A stretch of DNA of 33,678 nt from Azospirillaceae bacterium (GCA_028281465.1 JANQJV010000209.1:1-33678), one strand, 5' to 3'; shown: positions 7,856 to 17,026, counted from the first letter of the stretch. The notes: generated from the letters alone by a model not told the origin. Numbers and translations: made by a program.

Positions 7856-8161
7856 CTACTGCTTGCCACACGACTCCAGGCAGCGCTGCAACTGCCGGTC
7901 GCACACTGCCTGCGGACCAAAGAACTCATGCTGCACATCACGGCGCGCCGCCGCCGTATCGCCACAGCGGCCAAAATCGCGGTCGCAAGCTTGCCGGCAT
8001 TGACCGGACGGCACCGCGTTGTCCACGCTCGCCGCACGATCGTATTGCGGTGCCCGTTGAAGATCGCCGAACCCTAGACGGTCCAATGGCGACTCGAAAT
8101 TGTTACAAGCCACCAGCAGCCCAAGCGCCGCCAGACAAATCGGGACGTGTTTTCGCGACAC
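7856..8161 (-). CDS. Small cysteine-rich lipoprotein with mirror-symmetric cysteine spacing
   Basis: This 101-residue predicted lipoprotein has a signal ending in the lipobox LVAC (C19). I recognise no family. Six further cysteines lie at 55, 59, 66, 87, 94 and 98: C-x3-C-x6-C, a 20-residue loop, then C-x6-C-x3-C. Each outer-to-inner pair (55+98, 59+94, 66+87) sums to 153, which is what two antiparallel helices stapled by three disulfides would give. This is an inference, resembling CHCH or alpha-hairpinin architecture but with different spacing. The GTG start at 8161 has GAGGGGAG about 8 bases upstream. It sits 95 bases before the Do protease on the same strand, so a shared transcript is likely. 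Confidence 0.75.
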   Translation of the reverse strand: MSRKHVPICLAALGLLVACNNFESPLDRLGFGDLQRAPQYDRAASVDNAVPSGQCRQACDRDFGRCGDTAAARRDVQHEFFGPQAVCDRQLQRCLESCGKQ

Positions 8162-8276
8162 TCACACTCTCCCCTCGCCGTGGCGCTGGCCCCAACCGGC
8201 CGCACCCGACAGCAAGGTTGTCGGACTGTCATCCCCTGTCAAGCGCGCGTGCTTTGACCACACGACGGCAGATGAT

Positions 8277-8300
8277 CAGCGATGCGCATCGGCATCGCTG
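8277..8300 (-). terminator. Terminator-like hairpin after rplQ
   Basis: CAGCGATGC and GCATCGCTG form a perfect 9-bp stem around a 6-base loop, 20 bases beyond the rplQ stop. No U-run follows, so it is not a canonical intrinsic terminator. It may be a processing or 3'-stabilising hairpin separating the ribosomal transcript from the downstream lipoprotein gene. Confidence 0.45.
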
Positions 8301-8319
8301 GTTGCCGCAACCACGGTGC

Positions 8320-8739
8320 CTACTCTTCGTCGCCATCGCCTAAGTTTTGTATTGGACCGCTGTCCTTCCCCTTGGCGTCCATATCGCGATCGACGAACTC
8401 GATGATTGCCATGGGCGCCGCATCGCCTTGCCGGAAGCCGGCTTTAACGATGCGTGTATAGCCACCGTATCGGGTTCCATAACGGCCCGCCAGGGAGCCG
8501 AACAGTTTACGGACCATGACGTCGTCGCGCAGGAACGAAAAGGCGCGGCGCCGATGATGGAGGCTACCATGTTTACCCAGCGTGACCAACTTCTCCACGA
8601 TCGGACGAAGTTCCTTGGCCTTAGGCAAGGTGGTGGTAATCTGCTCGTGTTTGATCAGGGCATTAGCCATGTTGGAGAACATGGCTTTGCGGTGGCTTGC
8701 GGTCCTATGCAGCTTGCGTCCGCGGTTGGCGTGGCGCAT
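8320..8739 (-). CDS. rplQ: 50S ribosomal protein L17 (bL17)
   Basis: This 139-residue large-subunit protein begins [20 protein letters not shown], the L17 signature, and continues with [17 protein letters not shown] and the glycine/tyrosine-rich RYGGYTRI segment. The last 20 or so residues ([19 protein letters not shown]) are an acidic tail beyond the core. The ATG at 8739 follows AAGGAG at 10 bases. Last gene of the alpha operon after rpoA, as in most proteobacteria. Confidence 0.97.
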   Translation of the reverse strand: MRHANRGRKLHRTASHRKAMFSNMANALIKHEQITTTLPKAKELRPIVEKLVTLGKHGSLHHRRRAFSFLRDDVMVRKLFGSLAGRYGTRYGGYTRIVKAGFRQGDAAPMAIIEFVDRDMDAKGKDSGPIQNLGDGDEE

Positions 8740-8839
8740 GGCGACGGCACTCCTTAAGGCATGCAACCGGTCGGCCGCTCCTGTGCCGGCACCGCCCTCG
8801 GACATGAGAGGGCAACCGGACGGAAGTTCGGCGATCGGA

Positions 8840-9856
8840 TCAGTACGGTTCTTCCAGGCGTTTAGCCATTTCTTCGATGTTGTCCGGCGGCCAGTTGGGA
8901 ATCTCCATCCCCAGATGCAGTCCCATCTGCGCCAGGACCTCTTTGATTTCGTTCAGCGATTTGCGGCCGAAATTCGGTGTCCGCAGCATCTCCGCTTCGG
9001 TCTTCTGGACGAGATCGCCGATATAGACGATGTTGTCGTTTTTGAGGCAGTTCGCCGAGCGTACCGACAGCTCGAGCTCGTCAACCTTGCGTAACAGGTT
9101 CTTGTTGAACGGCGGCTCCTCGCCCCGCTCCTCCGGCAGCGAGTGACGCGGTTCCTCAAAATTGATGAAGAGTTGCAATTGGTCCTGCAACACCCGCGCG
9201 GCCAGCGCCACGGCATCTTCCGGCGAAACGGCACCGTTGGTTTCCACTGTCATCGACAACTTATCGTAGTCGGTGACCTGGCCGACACGACTGTTCTCCA
9301 CGCCATAGGACACCTTGCGCACCGGGCTGAACAGCGCATCCACTGGAATCAGACCAATCGGCGCATCTTCCGGCCGATTCTGGCTGGCCGGCACATAGCC
9401 TTTGCCGGTTTCCACGGTCATTTCCATGTTCAGTTTGACGCCCTTGTCCAGGGTGCAGATGATCAGGTCCGGATCCATGACCGCAATGTCCGGCCCCGCC
9501 TCGATCATTCGAGCGTACACCTCACCCGGCCCTTCCGCCCGCAAACGGATACGCTTCGGACCATCGCCGTGCATGCGCAAGCCGAGTGTCTTGATATTGA
9601 GGACGATGTCGGTAACATCCTCACGCACGCCGGGAATCGAGGAAAACTCATGCAGGACACCGTCGATCTGCAACGACGTGACTGCCGCTCCCTGCAGAGA
9701 CGACAAGAGAACACGACGCAACGCGTTCCCAAGAGTCAACCCGAAGCCACGCTCCAAAGGTTCGGCCACCACCGTCGCGAGCCGGGCGGGATCGGCTCCT
9801 GGTTGCACATCAAGCTTGTTCGGCTTGATCAGTTCCTGCCAATTCTTGTTGATCAC
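8840..9856 (-). CDS. rpoA: DNA-directed RNA polymerase alpha subunit
   Basis: This 338-residue alpha subunit dimerises to nucleate RNA polymerase and contacts UP elements and activators. The N-terminal domain (about 1-230) includes [22 protein letters not shown] for dimerisation and beta/beta' binding. The C-terminal domain (about 245-338) includes [23 protein letters not shown], with the DNA-contacting arginine region, and [14 protein letters not shown]. The start is GTG at 9856, giving [15 protein letters not shown] as expected for alphaproteobacteria, with AGGGAG 9 bases upstream. A longer frame to 9907 adds unsupported residues. It lies between rpsK (141-base gap) and rplQ. Confidence 0.97.
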   Translation of the reverse strand: MINKNWQELIKPNKLDVQPGADPARLATVVAEPLERGFGLTLGNALRRVLLSSLQGAAVTSLQIDGVLHEFSSIPGVREDVTDIVLNIKTLGLRMHGDGPKRIRLRAEGPGEVYARMIEAGPDIAVMDPDLIICTLDKGVKLNMEMTVETGKGYVPASQNRPEDAPIGLIPVDALFSPVRKVSYGVENSRVGQVTDYDKLSMTVETNGAVSPEDAVALAARVLQDQLQLFINFEEPRHSLPEERGEEPPFNKNLLRKVDELELSVRSANCLKNDNIVYIGDLVQKTEAEMLRTPNFGRKSLNEIKEVLAQMGLHLGMEIPNWPPDNIEEMAKRLEEPY

Positions 9857-9997
9857 GGGATTGATCTCCCTGATGGTTCCGCCAGGTTGCCGGCCACGCC
9901 TGCCCACAGTGCGGGGTATGCGTCCCTATCCGATACGCCGCTGCCCAATTCCTCGCCGTTCGCGCCGCGGGCCGACCGGTCGAAGACGCCGCAGGCC

Positions 9998-10396
9998 TTA
10001 CACGCGTCGCTTCTTGGGGGGGCGAACACCATTGTGCGGGATCGGCGTCACGTCACGGATCGAGGTGATGGCGAACCCGATCGACTGCAAGGCACGCAGG
10101 GCCGATTCCCGGCCTGATCCAGGCCCCGACACTTCGACTTCCAACGTCTTCATGCCGTGTTCCATTGCTTTCCGTCCGGCATCTTCCGCCGCGATCTGTG
10201 CCGCATAGGGCGTCGATTTGCGTGACCCCTTGAACCCCTGACCACCCGCCGACGACCAGGAGATGGCATTGCCCTGGGCATCGGTAATGGTGATCATGGT
10301 ATTGTTGAAACTGGCGTTGACGTGGGCAATGCCGGCGGAGATGTTTTTTCGCTCCCGGCGCCGCAAACGTTGCGCCGATGCGCTCGCTCTGGCCAT
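9998..10396 (-). CDS. rpsK: 30S ribosomal protein S11 (uS11)
   Basis: This 132-residue protein of the 30S platform has the S11 core [41 protein letters not shown] and the C-terminal [17 protein letters not shown]. An N-terminal arginine-rich stretch ([10 protein letters not shown]) precedes it. The ATG start and the length fit alphaproteobacterial S11. It follows rpsM by 36 bases in the alpha operon. Confidence 0.97.
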   Translation of the reverse strand: MARASASAQRLRRRERKNISAGIAHVNASFNNTMITITDAQGNAISWSSAGGQGFKGSRKSTPYAAQIAAEDAGRKAMEHGMKTLEVEVSGPGSGRESALRALQSIGFAITSIRDVTPIPHNGVRPPKKRRV

Positions 10397-10432
10397 GGTT
10401 CCAAACCACCGTCGTTATGAATTGCGTCGAAG

Positions 10433-10801
10433 CTACTTCTTCTTGCCGGCAATGGGCTTTGCCGGCCCCTTCCGGGTCCTGGCATTGGTGTGCGTCCGTT
10501 GCCCACGCACCGGCAGACCCTTGCGGTGCCGCAACCCACGGAAACAGCCCAAGTCCATCAGACGTTTGATGTTCATGGCCACTTCGCGGCGCAGATCACC
10601 TTCTACGCGATAGTCGCTGTCGATGGCTTCGCGGATACGCAAAACCTCATCGTCCGTGAGCTGATTGACGCGTCGTTCCACCGGGATGCCGATCTTCCGG
10701 CAAATCTCTCTCGCCTTGGAAGATCCGATGCCGTGAATATACGTCAAGCTGATTTCCACGCGCTTTTGCGTCGGAATATTGACGCCTGCGATACGCGCCA
10801 C
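10433..10801 (-). CDS. rpsM: 30S ribosomal protein S13 (uS13)
   Basis: This 122-residue 30S head protein contacts the 50S subunit and P-site tRNA. It begins [25 protein letters not shown] and ends in the basic tail [24 protein letters not shown]. The start is GTG at 10801, supported by AGGAG 7 bases upstream and the family N-terminus. Upstream in-frame codons to 10924 lie in the transcribed leader. First gene of the alpha operon, with its own promoter. Confidence 0.97.
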   Translation of the reverse strand: MARIAGVNIPTQKRVEISLTYIHGIGSSKAREICRKIGIPVERRVNQLTDDEVLRIREAIDSDYRVEGDLRREVAMNIKRLMDLGCFRGLRHRKGLPVRGQRTHTNARTRKGPAKPIAGKKK

Positions 10802-10847
10802 GCTTTGTCTCCTCGTTACCCAAGCCGTTGCCCCAAATGCCATCAAC

Positions 10848-10880
10848 GGCGGGCGACCAAACGTCATGCCGACGCCCGCC
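10848..10880 (-). promoter_or_regulatory. Leader hairpin upstream of rpsM
   Basis: GGCGGGCG (10848-10855) and CGCCCGCC (10873-10880) are perfect complements separated by 17 bases. They lie between the predicted transcription start near 10926 and the rpsM start at 10801, so they would fold in the 5' leader of the rpsM-rpsK-rpoA-rplQ transcript. Ribosomal-protein leaders of this kind often bind a product of the operon. That is an inference here. Confidence 0.45.
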
Positions 10881-10932
10881 CACCGCTGTTCACAGTGCCG
10901 TTCGAACCGATCACACTTTGACAAGGCGCGCT

Positions 10933-10961
10933 AGATAAGTCGATCTAACCGGCAAAGTCAA
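10933..10961 (-). promoter_or_regulatory. Predicted sigma-70-type promoter for rpsM-rpsK-rpoA-rplQ
   Basis: Read on the minus strand, TTGACT (10956-10961) and TTATCT (10933-10938) are separated by exactly 17 bases. They match the TTGACA/TATAAT consensus at 5 and 4 positions. The site falls in the only long gap of this part of the cluster, between adk and rpsM, with a predicted start near 10926. Confidence 0.65.
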
Positions 10962-10987
10962 GAACAAAGTTACTCAACCATGCGTCC

Positions 10988-11638
10988 TCACGCCGGATGG
11001 AGAATTGCCTCGATCTGTTGCGTTACCTCTTCGATCGCCGCCATGCCGTTGACCTGACGTAACGTGCCATGTTGCTCATAGTACGGGAGGATCGGCGCGG
11101 TCTGTTTGTGGTAATTCTCCAATCGCGTTCGCACCGTGGTTTCGGTGTCGTCAGCCCGCCGTTTGAACTCCGTATGGCCACAGACGTCACACACGCCATC
11201 CACCGCCGTCCGTTTAAAACGGTCATGATACCCTTCACCACATTTGGCGCAAGTGAAACGGCCGACGATGCGCTCAACCAGCGCGTCGTCCTCCACCTTC
11301 ATCTCAATCACCGCATGCAACTTCAGTTTTTTGAGATCAAGCATATCGTCCAGCGCCTGTGCCTGCGGCACGGTGCGCGGAAACCCATCCAGGATGAACC
11401 CGCCGGCACAGTCTGGCTCGTCGATTCGATCGGAGATCATGCGCACCATCAGCGCATCCGGCATCAGTTTGCCGGAATCCATGATGCTCTTAGCCTCCTG
11501 GCTGAGCGTATCGCCTTTTGTCACCAAAGCCCGCAACATGTCTCCTGTAGACAACTGCACCAAACCGTATCTGCTTTCCAATCGTTTCGCTTGGGTCCCT
11601 TTTCCCGCTCCAGGTGGACCAAGCAAAATCAGATTCAT
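10988..11638 (-). CDS. adk: Adenylate kinase with a four-cysteine LID
   Basis: This 216-residue enzyme interconverts ATP + AMP and 2 ADP in the cytoplasm. The P-loop GPPGAGKGT is at residues 7-15, and GFPRTVPQA and the LID region are present. The LID carries C130-x2-C133 and C150-x2-C153, the set that binds zinc in many Gram-positive and some alphaproteobacterial adenylate kinases. The E. coli enzyme lacks it. Its ATG overlaps the secY stop as ATGA. The secY-adk pair before rpsM is usual in alphaproteobacteria. A 186-base gap with a promoter separates it from rpsM. Confidence 0.97.
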   Translation of the reverse strand: MNLILLGPPGAGKGTQAKRLESRYGLVQLSTGDMLRALVTKGDTLSQEAKSIMDSGKLMPDALMVRMISDRIDEPDCAGGFILDGFPRTVPQAQALDDMLDLKKLKLHAVIEMKVEDDALVERIVGRFTCAKCGEGYHDRFKRTAVDGVCDVCGHTEFKRRADDTETTVRTRLENYHKQTAPILPYYEQHGTLRQVNGMAAIEEVTQQIEAILHPA

Positions 11639-12978
11639 CCTCTCCTCCCTCGGAGCTTCGATTTCTTGATGAGGCCTTCATACTGGTGAGCCAAGAGATG
11701 CGAATGGATTTGTCCGACCGTGTCCATGGTGACGGTCACAACAATGAGCAGACTGGTTCCGCCGAAGTAGAACGGCACGGTATAGTTGGCGATGAGAAAC
11801 TCCGGCAAGAGACACACCACTGTCAGATAAGCGGCACCGACCACGGTCAATCGCGTCAACACGTGGTCAAGGTAATCGCCCGTGTTCTTGCCCGGCCGTT
11901 TGCCAGGAATAAATCCGCCGTACTTACGTAAGTTGTCAGCCGTCTCCTGCGGATTGAACACAATCGCCGTATAGAAAAAGCAGAAGAAGATGATCAGCGC
12001 CGCGTACAACACCATGTACGCCACGGTGCCATGCGCCAGATAGGTCGACAAGGTTTGCAGCCACTCCGGACCACTGGTGCCAGCGAATCCCACGATGGTC
12101 AGCGGCAACAACAAAAGCGAACTGGCGAAGATCGGCGGAATCACGCCCGAGGTATTGAGTTTCAGCGGCAGGTGCGACGACTCACCGCCAAACATGCGGT
12201 TGCCGACCTGGCGCTTTGGGTACTGGACGATGAGGCGGCGTTGAGCCCGCTCCACGAAAACAATGAAACAGATGACCCCCACCGCCATGATCAGCAGGAA
12301 AATGATGAACAAGGCAGACAGTGCGCCCGTGCGGCCCAACTCCAGTGTGCTGGCGAAGGCCCGCGGCAGTTCCGCTACGATCCCGGCGAAGATGATCAAA
12401 GAAATACCGTTCCCGACGCCGCGTGCCGTCACCTGCTCGCCCAACCACATCAGGAACACGGTCCCACCGACCAGTGTCACAACCGTGGTGAAACGGAAGA
12501 AGAACCCCGGATCGATCACCGCGCTGCCTGATGAGCCCGTCATGCCTTCCAGCCCCACAGCAAGCCCATAAGACTGGACTGTCGCTAACAGAACCGTGAG
12601 ATAGCGGGTGTATTGGTTGATCTTCTTACGGCCCGATTCGCCCTCCTTCTTCAACGCTTCAAGCGTCGGCGAGGTGGCGGTCAAGAGCTGTATGATGATC
12701 GATGCCGAGATGTACGGCATGATGTTCAGCGCGAAGATGGTCATCCGCGACAACGCGCCACCGGCGAACATGTTGAACATGTCCAGAATGCCGCCGCCGT
12801 ACTGCGAAAACACGTCACGGAAGATGGCCGGGTCGATGCCGGGCAACGGAATGTATGTGCCGAGCCGGTAGACAACCAGCGCGCCCAGGGTGAACCAAAG
12901 GCGCTTCTGCAGTTCCGTGGCCTTGGCGAAGGCCCCGAAATTGATATTGGCGGCAAGCTGTTCTGCGGCGGATGCCAT
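11635..12978 (-). CDS. secY: Protein translocase subunit SecY
   Basis: This 447-residue inner-membrane protein is the channel of the Sec translocon. It has about ten transmembrane segments and the SecY marks RLGTYIPLPGID near the N-terminus, MFNMFAGGALSRMTIFALNIMPYISASII, KEGESGRKKINQYTRY, and the cytoplasmic-loop FFYTAIVFNPQETADNLRK. The ATG at 12978 follows GGGGAG. A TTG at 12990 would add four residues. A 170-base gap separates it from rplO. Confidence 0.97.
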   Translation of the reverse strand: MASAAEQLAANINFGAFAKATELQKRLWFTLGALVVYRLGTYIPLPGIDPAIFRDVFSQYGGGILDMFNMFAGGALSRMTIFALNIMPYISASIIIQLLTATSPTLEALKKEGESGRKKINQYTRYLTVLLATVQSYGLAVGLEGMTGSSGSAVIDPGFFFRFTTVVTLVGGTVFLMWLGEQVTARGVGNGISLIIFAGIVAELPRAFASTLELGRTGALSALFIIFLLIMAVGVICFIVFVERAQRRLIVQYPKRQVGNRMFGGESSHLPLKLNTSGVIPPIFASSLLLLPLTIVGFAGTSGPEWLQTLSTYLAHGTVAYMVLYAALIIFFCFFYTAIVFNPQETADNLRKYGGFIPGKRPGKNTGDYLDHVLTRLTVVGAAYLTVVCLLPEFLIANYTVPFYFGGTSLLIVVTVTMDTVGQIHSHLLAHQYEGLIKKSKLRGRRG

Positions 12979-13148
12979 GGTGCTCCCCAATTCTCCGAAG
13001 CGCGCCGGAAATGACCGACCCCTGCCAAGATGGGTCAGACGCGTGCCTTACGCCAACATAAGCCTGGTGCACAAGATCGTTAGACCGTATGGCCACGGCG
13101 ACGGCGCGCCGTACCCCGTCACCCGCGACGGCAAGACGCCGACACGCG

Positions 13149-13640
13149 TCATTCCGCGGTTTCGCGAGCCTCAGGTGTCGCGGCGCCCAGGATGGTGACC
13201 GATCCACCGGCACGCTCAACCGCCGCCACCGCAGCGGCCGATGCGCCAGTGACTTCGATCTCGATCTTCGCCGTCAGTTCACCCTTGCCGAGCAAACGCA
13301 CACCGTCGCGTACCCGAGTGAACAAGCCGGCGCGACCGAGTGCCTCGGTCGTGATGGGACCGGAAATATCGAGCCGACCGGCGTCGATCGCCTGCTGCAA
13401 CCGGCCCAAATTGACTTCCGCATAGCTTTTGGGAAATGGATTCTTGAAGCCGCGCTTGGGTAGACGCCGATGCAACGGCATCTGGCCACCCTCGAACCCC
13501 TTCATGGCTACGCCTGTGCGCGACGTCTGACCCTTGACACCGCGTCCGGCGGTTTTACCCTTGCCAGAACCAATCCCACGGCCGACACGCATACGCTGTT
13601 TGCGAGCGCCCGGATTGTCGCGAATCTCGTTCAGTTTCAT
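13149..13640 (-). CDS. rplO: 50S ribosomal protein L15 (uL15)
   Basis: This 163-residue protein shows [22 protein letters not shown] and [16 protein letters not shown], followed by [16 protein letters not shown], all diagnostic of L15, a late-assembly protein of the 50S subunit. The C-terminus ([17 protein letters not shown]) has a short extra tail. It sits between rpmD and secY as in the spc operon. Confidence 0.97.
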   Translation of the reverse strand: MKLNEIRDNPGARKQRMRVGRGIGSGKGKTAGRGVKGQTSRTGVAMKGFEGGQMPLHRRLPKRGFKNPFPKSYAEVNLGRLQQAIDAGRLDISGPITTEALGRAGLFTRVRDGVRLLGKGELTAKIEIEVTGASAAAVAAVERAGGSVTILGAATPEARETAE

Positions 13641-13665
13641 GACTGCGTTCCCCGGAACGACGGCC

Positions 13666-13875
13666 TCATGGGGCCGGCTCGACTCGCACCAGATGTTTGA
13701 TTTTGTTGATCATACCCCGCACCGCCGGGGTATCTTCCAACACCCGGCTGCGGTGCATCTTGTTCAGCCCGAGGCCAATCAAGGTGGCACGCTGATCGTT
13801 CGTGCGGCCGATCGGGCTGCGAACCTGCGTCACGCGCACCTGTTGGTCGACCTTGCGATCGTCCGCCTCAACCAT
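13666..13875 (-). CDS. rpmD: 50S ribosomal protein L30 (uL30)
   Basis: This 69-residue protein contains the L30 core [26 protein letters not shown] and [12 protein letters not shown]. The ATG at 13875 overlaps the rpsE stop by 8 bases, which implies coupling. A longer frame to 13899 lies inside rpsE. Presence of L30 is variable among bacteria, and it is intact here. Confidence 0.95.
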   Translation of the reverse strand: MVEADDRKVDQQVRVTQVRSPIGRTNDQRATLIGLGLNKMHRSRVLEDTPAVRGMINKIKHLVRVEPAP

Positions 13876-14464
13876 GATGAGCCGCCCCTTCCCGACCATA
13901 TTCCGGCGTCTCGCGCCGGCCCAGAATGTCGCTGACCCGACGCCCGCGCCGCGATGCCACCAACCGCGGGCTGACGCAATTGCGTAGCGCCTCGAAGGTG
14001 GCCTTGATCATGTTGTGTGGATTTGAGGTACCCAACGACTTGGCAACCACGTCCTGCACGCCCAAGGCTTCGAAGATTGCACGCATGGGGCCGCCCGCAA
14101 TGATGCCGGTGCCGCTCGGTGCCGCGCGCAGAATAACGCGGCCTGCACCAAAATGTCCGTGCACGTCGTGGTGCAAAGTGCGGGCCTCGCGCAACGGCAC
14201 GCGAATCATCGTCCGTTTTGCCTGATCGGTTGCCTTGCGGATTGCCTCGGGCACCTCACGCGCCTTGCCCGAGCCGGAGCCAACACGGCCTTTGCCGTCT
14301 CCAACCACCACAAGCGCGGCAAACCCGAAGCGCCGTCCCCCCTTCACAACCTTGGCGACACGGTTGATGCTGACCAGTTTCTCCACCAGTTCAGCATCTT
14401 CGCGATCGCGCTCCCGATCCCGGTCACGCTGCCCGCCGCGGTCGCCCCTGTCTCCTCGTGCCAT
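13868..14464 (-). CDS. rpsE: 30S ribosomal protein S5 (uS5) with a charged N-terminal extension
   Basis: This 198-residue protein has the double-stranded-RNA-like S5 domain ([33 protein letters not shown]) and the [19 protein letters not shown] motif. S5 lies at the 30S decoding and mRNA-entry side. The first 22 residues alternate Arg and Asp with Gly ([21 protein letters not shown]), longer than the E. coli N-terminus, and the C-terminus also runs on. It follows rplR by 14 bases. Confidence 0.97.
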   Translation of the reverse strand: MARGDRGDRGGQRDRDRERDREDAELVEKLVSINRVAKVVKGGRRFGFAALVVVGDGKGRVGSGSGKAREVPEAIRKATDQAKRTMIRVPLREARTLHHDVHGHFGAGRVILRAAPSGTGIIAGGPMRAIFEALGVQDVVAKSLGTSNPHNMIKATFEALRNCVSPRLVASRRGRRVSDILGRRETPEYGREGAAHHG

Positions 14465-14478
14465 TCGTGTCCAATCCT

Positions 14479-14841
14479 TCAGAACGACAGGCCGCCTTCA
14501 CGGGCTCCATCGGCGAGCGCCTTGATCCGACCGTGATAGATGTACGAACCGCGGTCGAACACGACCGCCCTGATGCCCGCCTCGACCGCACGGGTGCCCA
14601 AGAGCTTGCCGACCTGCTTGGCCGCCTCGGTATCCGCTCCCGTCTTGAGGCTCTCGCGCAACGGTTTCTCCAATGTCGACGCCGCCACCAGCGTCCGGCC
14701 ACTGCGATCGTCAATCACCTGCGCGTAGATGTGTTTGCTTGATCGGAACACCGAAAGACGCAATCGGCCCGACGAAAACCGCGCGATGCGGGCACGGACA
14801 CGCATGCGGCGGCGCGCACCGAGTTTCTTAACCTTGTCCAT
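14479..14841 (-). CDS. rplR: 50S ribosomal protein L18 (uL18)
   Basis: This 120-residue protein helps dock 5S rRNA. Signatures are [28 protein letters not shown] and the C-terminal [26 protein letters not shown]. Length and position between rplF and rpsE are standard for the spc operon. Confidence 0.97.
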   Translation of the reverse strand: MDKVKKLGARRRMRVRARIARFSSGRLRLSVFRSSKHIYAQVIDDRSGRTLVAASTLEKPLRESLKTGADTEAAKQVGKLLGTRAVEAGIRAVVFDRGSYIYHGRIKALADGAREGGLSF

Positions 14842-14865
14842 GGCTTTCGCCCCTCACCCGCTCGC

Positions 14866-15399
14866 CTACTTCTTCTTGCCTTCTTTGCGCAGAATCGTCT
14901 CGTTGGCGTATTTAACCCCCTTTCCCTTATAGGGCTCGGGCGGTCGATATGCACGGATCTCCGAGGCGATCTGCCCGACCAGCTTCTTATCCGCACCGAA
15001 AATGGAGATGCTGGTCGGTTTCTCGGTCTTGATCGTGATCCCGTGCGGAATCGGATACTTGATCTCGTGGCTGAACCCGAGCTGCAGTACCAAATCCGAT
15101 CCTTGCACAGCCGCCCTGTAGCCAACCCCGCTGATTTCTAAGCCGACAGTGAAGCCTTCGCTCACACCCTTGACCAGATTGTTGATCACCGTACGCGACG
15201 TGCCCCACATCATGCGGGCCTTTCGCGTGTCCTGGCGCGGCGCCACAGTCACCTTGCCGTCTTGGATATCAACCGTCACATCGTCGGGCAGGATCGCCGA
15301 CAACTCGCCCAATTGACCCTTGGCGGTCAAGATATGACCATCCAACGCGAGAAGGACGCCGGCCGGAACCGGCACCGGGTGCTTGCCAATGCGCGACAT
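14866..15399 (-). CDS. rplF: 50S ribosomal protein L6 (uL6)
   Basis: This 177-residue protein begins [15 protein letters not shown] and ends with the C-terminal L6 repeat ([24 protein letters not shown]), which binds 23S rRNA near the factor-binding centre. Two similar L6 folds are evident in the length. The ATG start is 12 bases beyond the rpsH stop. Confidence 0.97.
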   Translation of the reverse strand: MSRIGKHPVPVPAGVLLALDGHILTAKGQLGELSAILPDDVTVDIQDGKVTVAPRQDTRKARMMWGTSRTVINNLVKGVSEGFTVGLEISGVGYRAAVQGSDLVLQLGFSHEIKYPIPHGITIKTEKPTSISIFGADKKLVGQIASEIRAYRPPEPYKGKGVKYANETILRKEGKKK

Positions 15400-15411
15400 C
15401 GACCGCTCCCC

Positions 15412-15810
15412 CTAAAACACCTGACACAGCACCTCGCCGCCGACATTGGCAGCGCGGGCTTCGTTGTCAGACATCACGCCACGCGGCGTCGATAAGATAG
15501 AGATGCCCAACCCGTTGTAGTATCGGGGCAATTCGGCAATCTTCGAATAAACCCGCCGACCCGGCCGGGAGACTCGGGCGATCGTACGGATCACCGGTTC
15601 GCCTTCGTGATACTTAAGCTCAATGCGCAAATTGGCGACGCCAGGGCGTACTTCCTCACGCATGTAGCCACGGATGTATCCTTCCCGTTTGAGCACCTCG
15701 AGCACATTGCTGCGCAATTTCGACGCCGGGCTTCGCACCGTCGTCATGCGCGCGCGCTGCCCGTTGCGAATACGGGTCAGCATATCGCCAAGCGGATCGC
15801 TGAGCGCCAT
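15412..15810 (-). CDS. rpsH: 30S ribosomal protein S8 (uS8)
   Basis: This 132-residue 16S rRNA-binding protein starts [20 protein letters not shown] and ends in the S8 motif [32 protein letters not shown]. The ATG at 15810 is chosen by the family N-terminus. A longer open frame to 16044 reads through rpsN in a different frame and is not protein-like. S8 is the autogenous regulator of the spc operon in E. coli. Whether that holds here was not determined. Confidence 0.97.
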   Translation of the reverse strand: MALSDPLGDMLTRIRNGQRARMTTVRSPASKLRSNVLEVLKREGYIRGYMREEVRPGVANLRIELKYHEGEPVIRTIARVSRPGRRVYSKIAELPRYYNGLGISILSTPRGVMSDNEARAANVGGEVLCQVF

Positions 15811-15826
15811 CGTGTATCGACCCTCC

Positions 15827-16132
15827 CTACCAGCTCGACTTGACCATGCCCGGGATCTGACCGCTGGACCCAAGTTCGCGCACGGCCACGCGCGACAACT
15901 TGAATTTGCGGTAGAAGCCGCGCGGCCGGCCACTGAGCTGGCACCGATTGCGAACGCGCGTCGGATTGGAATTACGCGGCAATTTGGCCAGCTTGAGACG
16001 AGCTTCGAACTGTTCCTCCGGTGGTAGCGACGTGTCCTTCGCAATGGCCTTCAACTTGGCCCGCTTGTCAGCATACTTCTTGACTAAACGGCGACGCCGC
16101 TTGTCGGTTTCGACGGCTCCTACCTTCGCCAT
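15827..16132 (-). CDS. rpsN: 30S ribosomal protein S14 (uS14), zinc-free form
   Basis: This 101-residue 30S head protein has [16 protein letters not shown], then [49 protein letters not shown]. The paired CxxC motifs of the short zinc form are absent, so this is the longer C-minus type that needs no zinc. Standard position between rplE and rpsH. Confidence 0.97.
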   Translation of the reverse strand: MAKVGAVETDKRRRRLVKKYADKRAKLKAIAKDTSLPPEEQFEARLKLAKLPRNSNPTRVRNRCQLSGRPRGFYRKFKLSRVAVRELGSSGQIPGMVKSSW

Positions 16133-16150
16133 GTCTTTCGCTCCACCCCG

Positions 16151-16696
16151 TCAATCGACGAACGGCATGTCAAAGCCGCGCAAGAGCGCCCTGGCTTCTC
16201 CATCCGTCCGTGCCGTGGTGCAAATCACGATGTCCATCCCCCGCAGTTCGTCTACCTTGTCGTAGTCGATCTCAGGAAAGATGATCTGTTCCTTCAGCCC
16301 CATGGCATAGTTGCCGCGGCCGTCGAAGCTCTTGCCCGACAGACCGCGGAAATCGCGAATGCGCGGCAGGGCAATGGTGATCAAGCGATCCAAGAACTCA
16401 TACATCCGGTCGCTACGCAACGTGACTTTGCACCCAATCGGCATGCCTTGTCTGATCTTGAACTGGGCGATCGATTTGCGCGCCTTGGTCACCACCGGCT
16501 TCTGCCCAGTAATGGCGGTGAGGTTTTCCACCGCAGCGGACAGTTTCTTGCTATCACCAACCGCCTCGCCGACCCCCATGTTGATGACGATTTTTTCGAC
16601 CCGCGGCACCTGCATGACGTTCTTGTACGCGAAGTCCTGCCGCAGTGTCGGCACGACCACCTTGCCGTAATGATCTCGCAATCGGCTGGCCATCAT
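16151..16696 (-). CDS. rplE: 50S ribosomal protein L5 (uL5)
   Basis: This 181-residue protein of the 5S rRNA complex and the 50S-30S bridge shows [40 protein letters not shown] and [26 protein letters not shown]. Two adjacent ATG codons (16696 and 16693) follow GGAGG. The second has the better spacing, so the true protein may be one residue shorter. Confidence 0.97.
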   Translation of the reverse strand: MMASRLRDHYGKVVVPTLRQDFAYKNVMQVPRVEKIVINMGVGEAVGDSKKLSAAVENLTAITGQKPVVTKARKSIAQFKIRQGMPIGCKVTLRSDRMYEFLDRLITIALPRIRDFRGLSGKSFDGRGNYAMGLKEQIIFPEIDYDKVDELRGMDIVICTTARTDGEARALLRGFDMPFVD

Positions 16697-16702
16697 CGCC
16701 TC

Positions 16703-17026
16703 CTACAGATCGATCACGTCGCCGGACCGCTTGGCGAAACGCACCTTGCGCCCATCCTCGAGCACTCGGTAGCCCACCCGCGTCGGCAGGTTATGTTGCG
16801 GATCGACATGCGCCACATTTGAAATGTGGATCGGAACTTCCTTATCGACGATGCCCCCCTGGGATACGCGCGTCGGCCGCTCATGCCGGCGGGCGATGTT
16901 GATCCCACGCACGATCACACGATCTTCTTTCGGCAAGACCTTCAACACTTCGCCAGTTTTACCCTTATCTCTGCCGGCAATCACAATGACGCGGTCTTTG
17001 GTCTTGATCTTGAGCTTCTTTGCCAT
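16703..17026 (-). CDS. rplX: 50S ribosomal protein L24 (uL24)
   Basis: This 107-residue assembly-initiating protein carries the KOW motif ([41 protein letters not shown]). The ATG at 17026 overlaps the rplN stop in TGATG. A longer frame to 17419 runs out of frame through rplN and is rejected as N-terminal sequence. Confidence 0.97.
   Translation of the reverse strand: MAKKLKIKTKDRVIVIAGRDKGKTGEVLKVLPKEDRVIVRGINIARRHERPTRVSQGGIVDKEVPIHISNVAHVDPQHNLPTRVGYRVLEDGRKVRFAKRSGDVIDL

Noticed and set aside
6621-8003. A 460-codon plus-strand open frame opposite the Do protease gene
   Set aside because: It is antisense to a protein with a complete catalytic triad and PDZ domains. Its translation is rich in Arg, His, Asn and Gln with no domain, as GC-rich antisense frames usually are.
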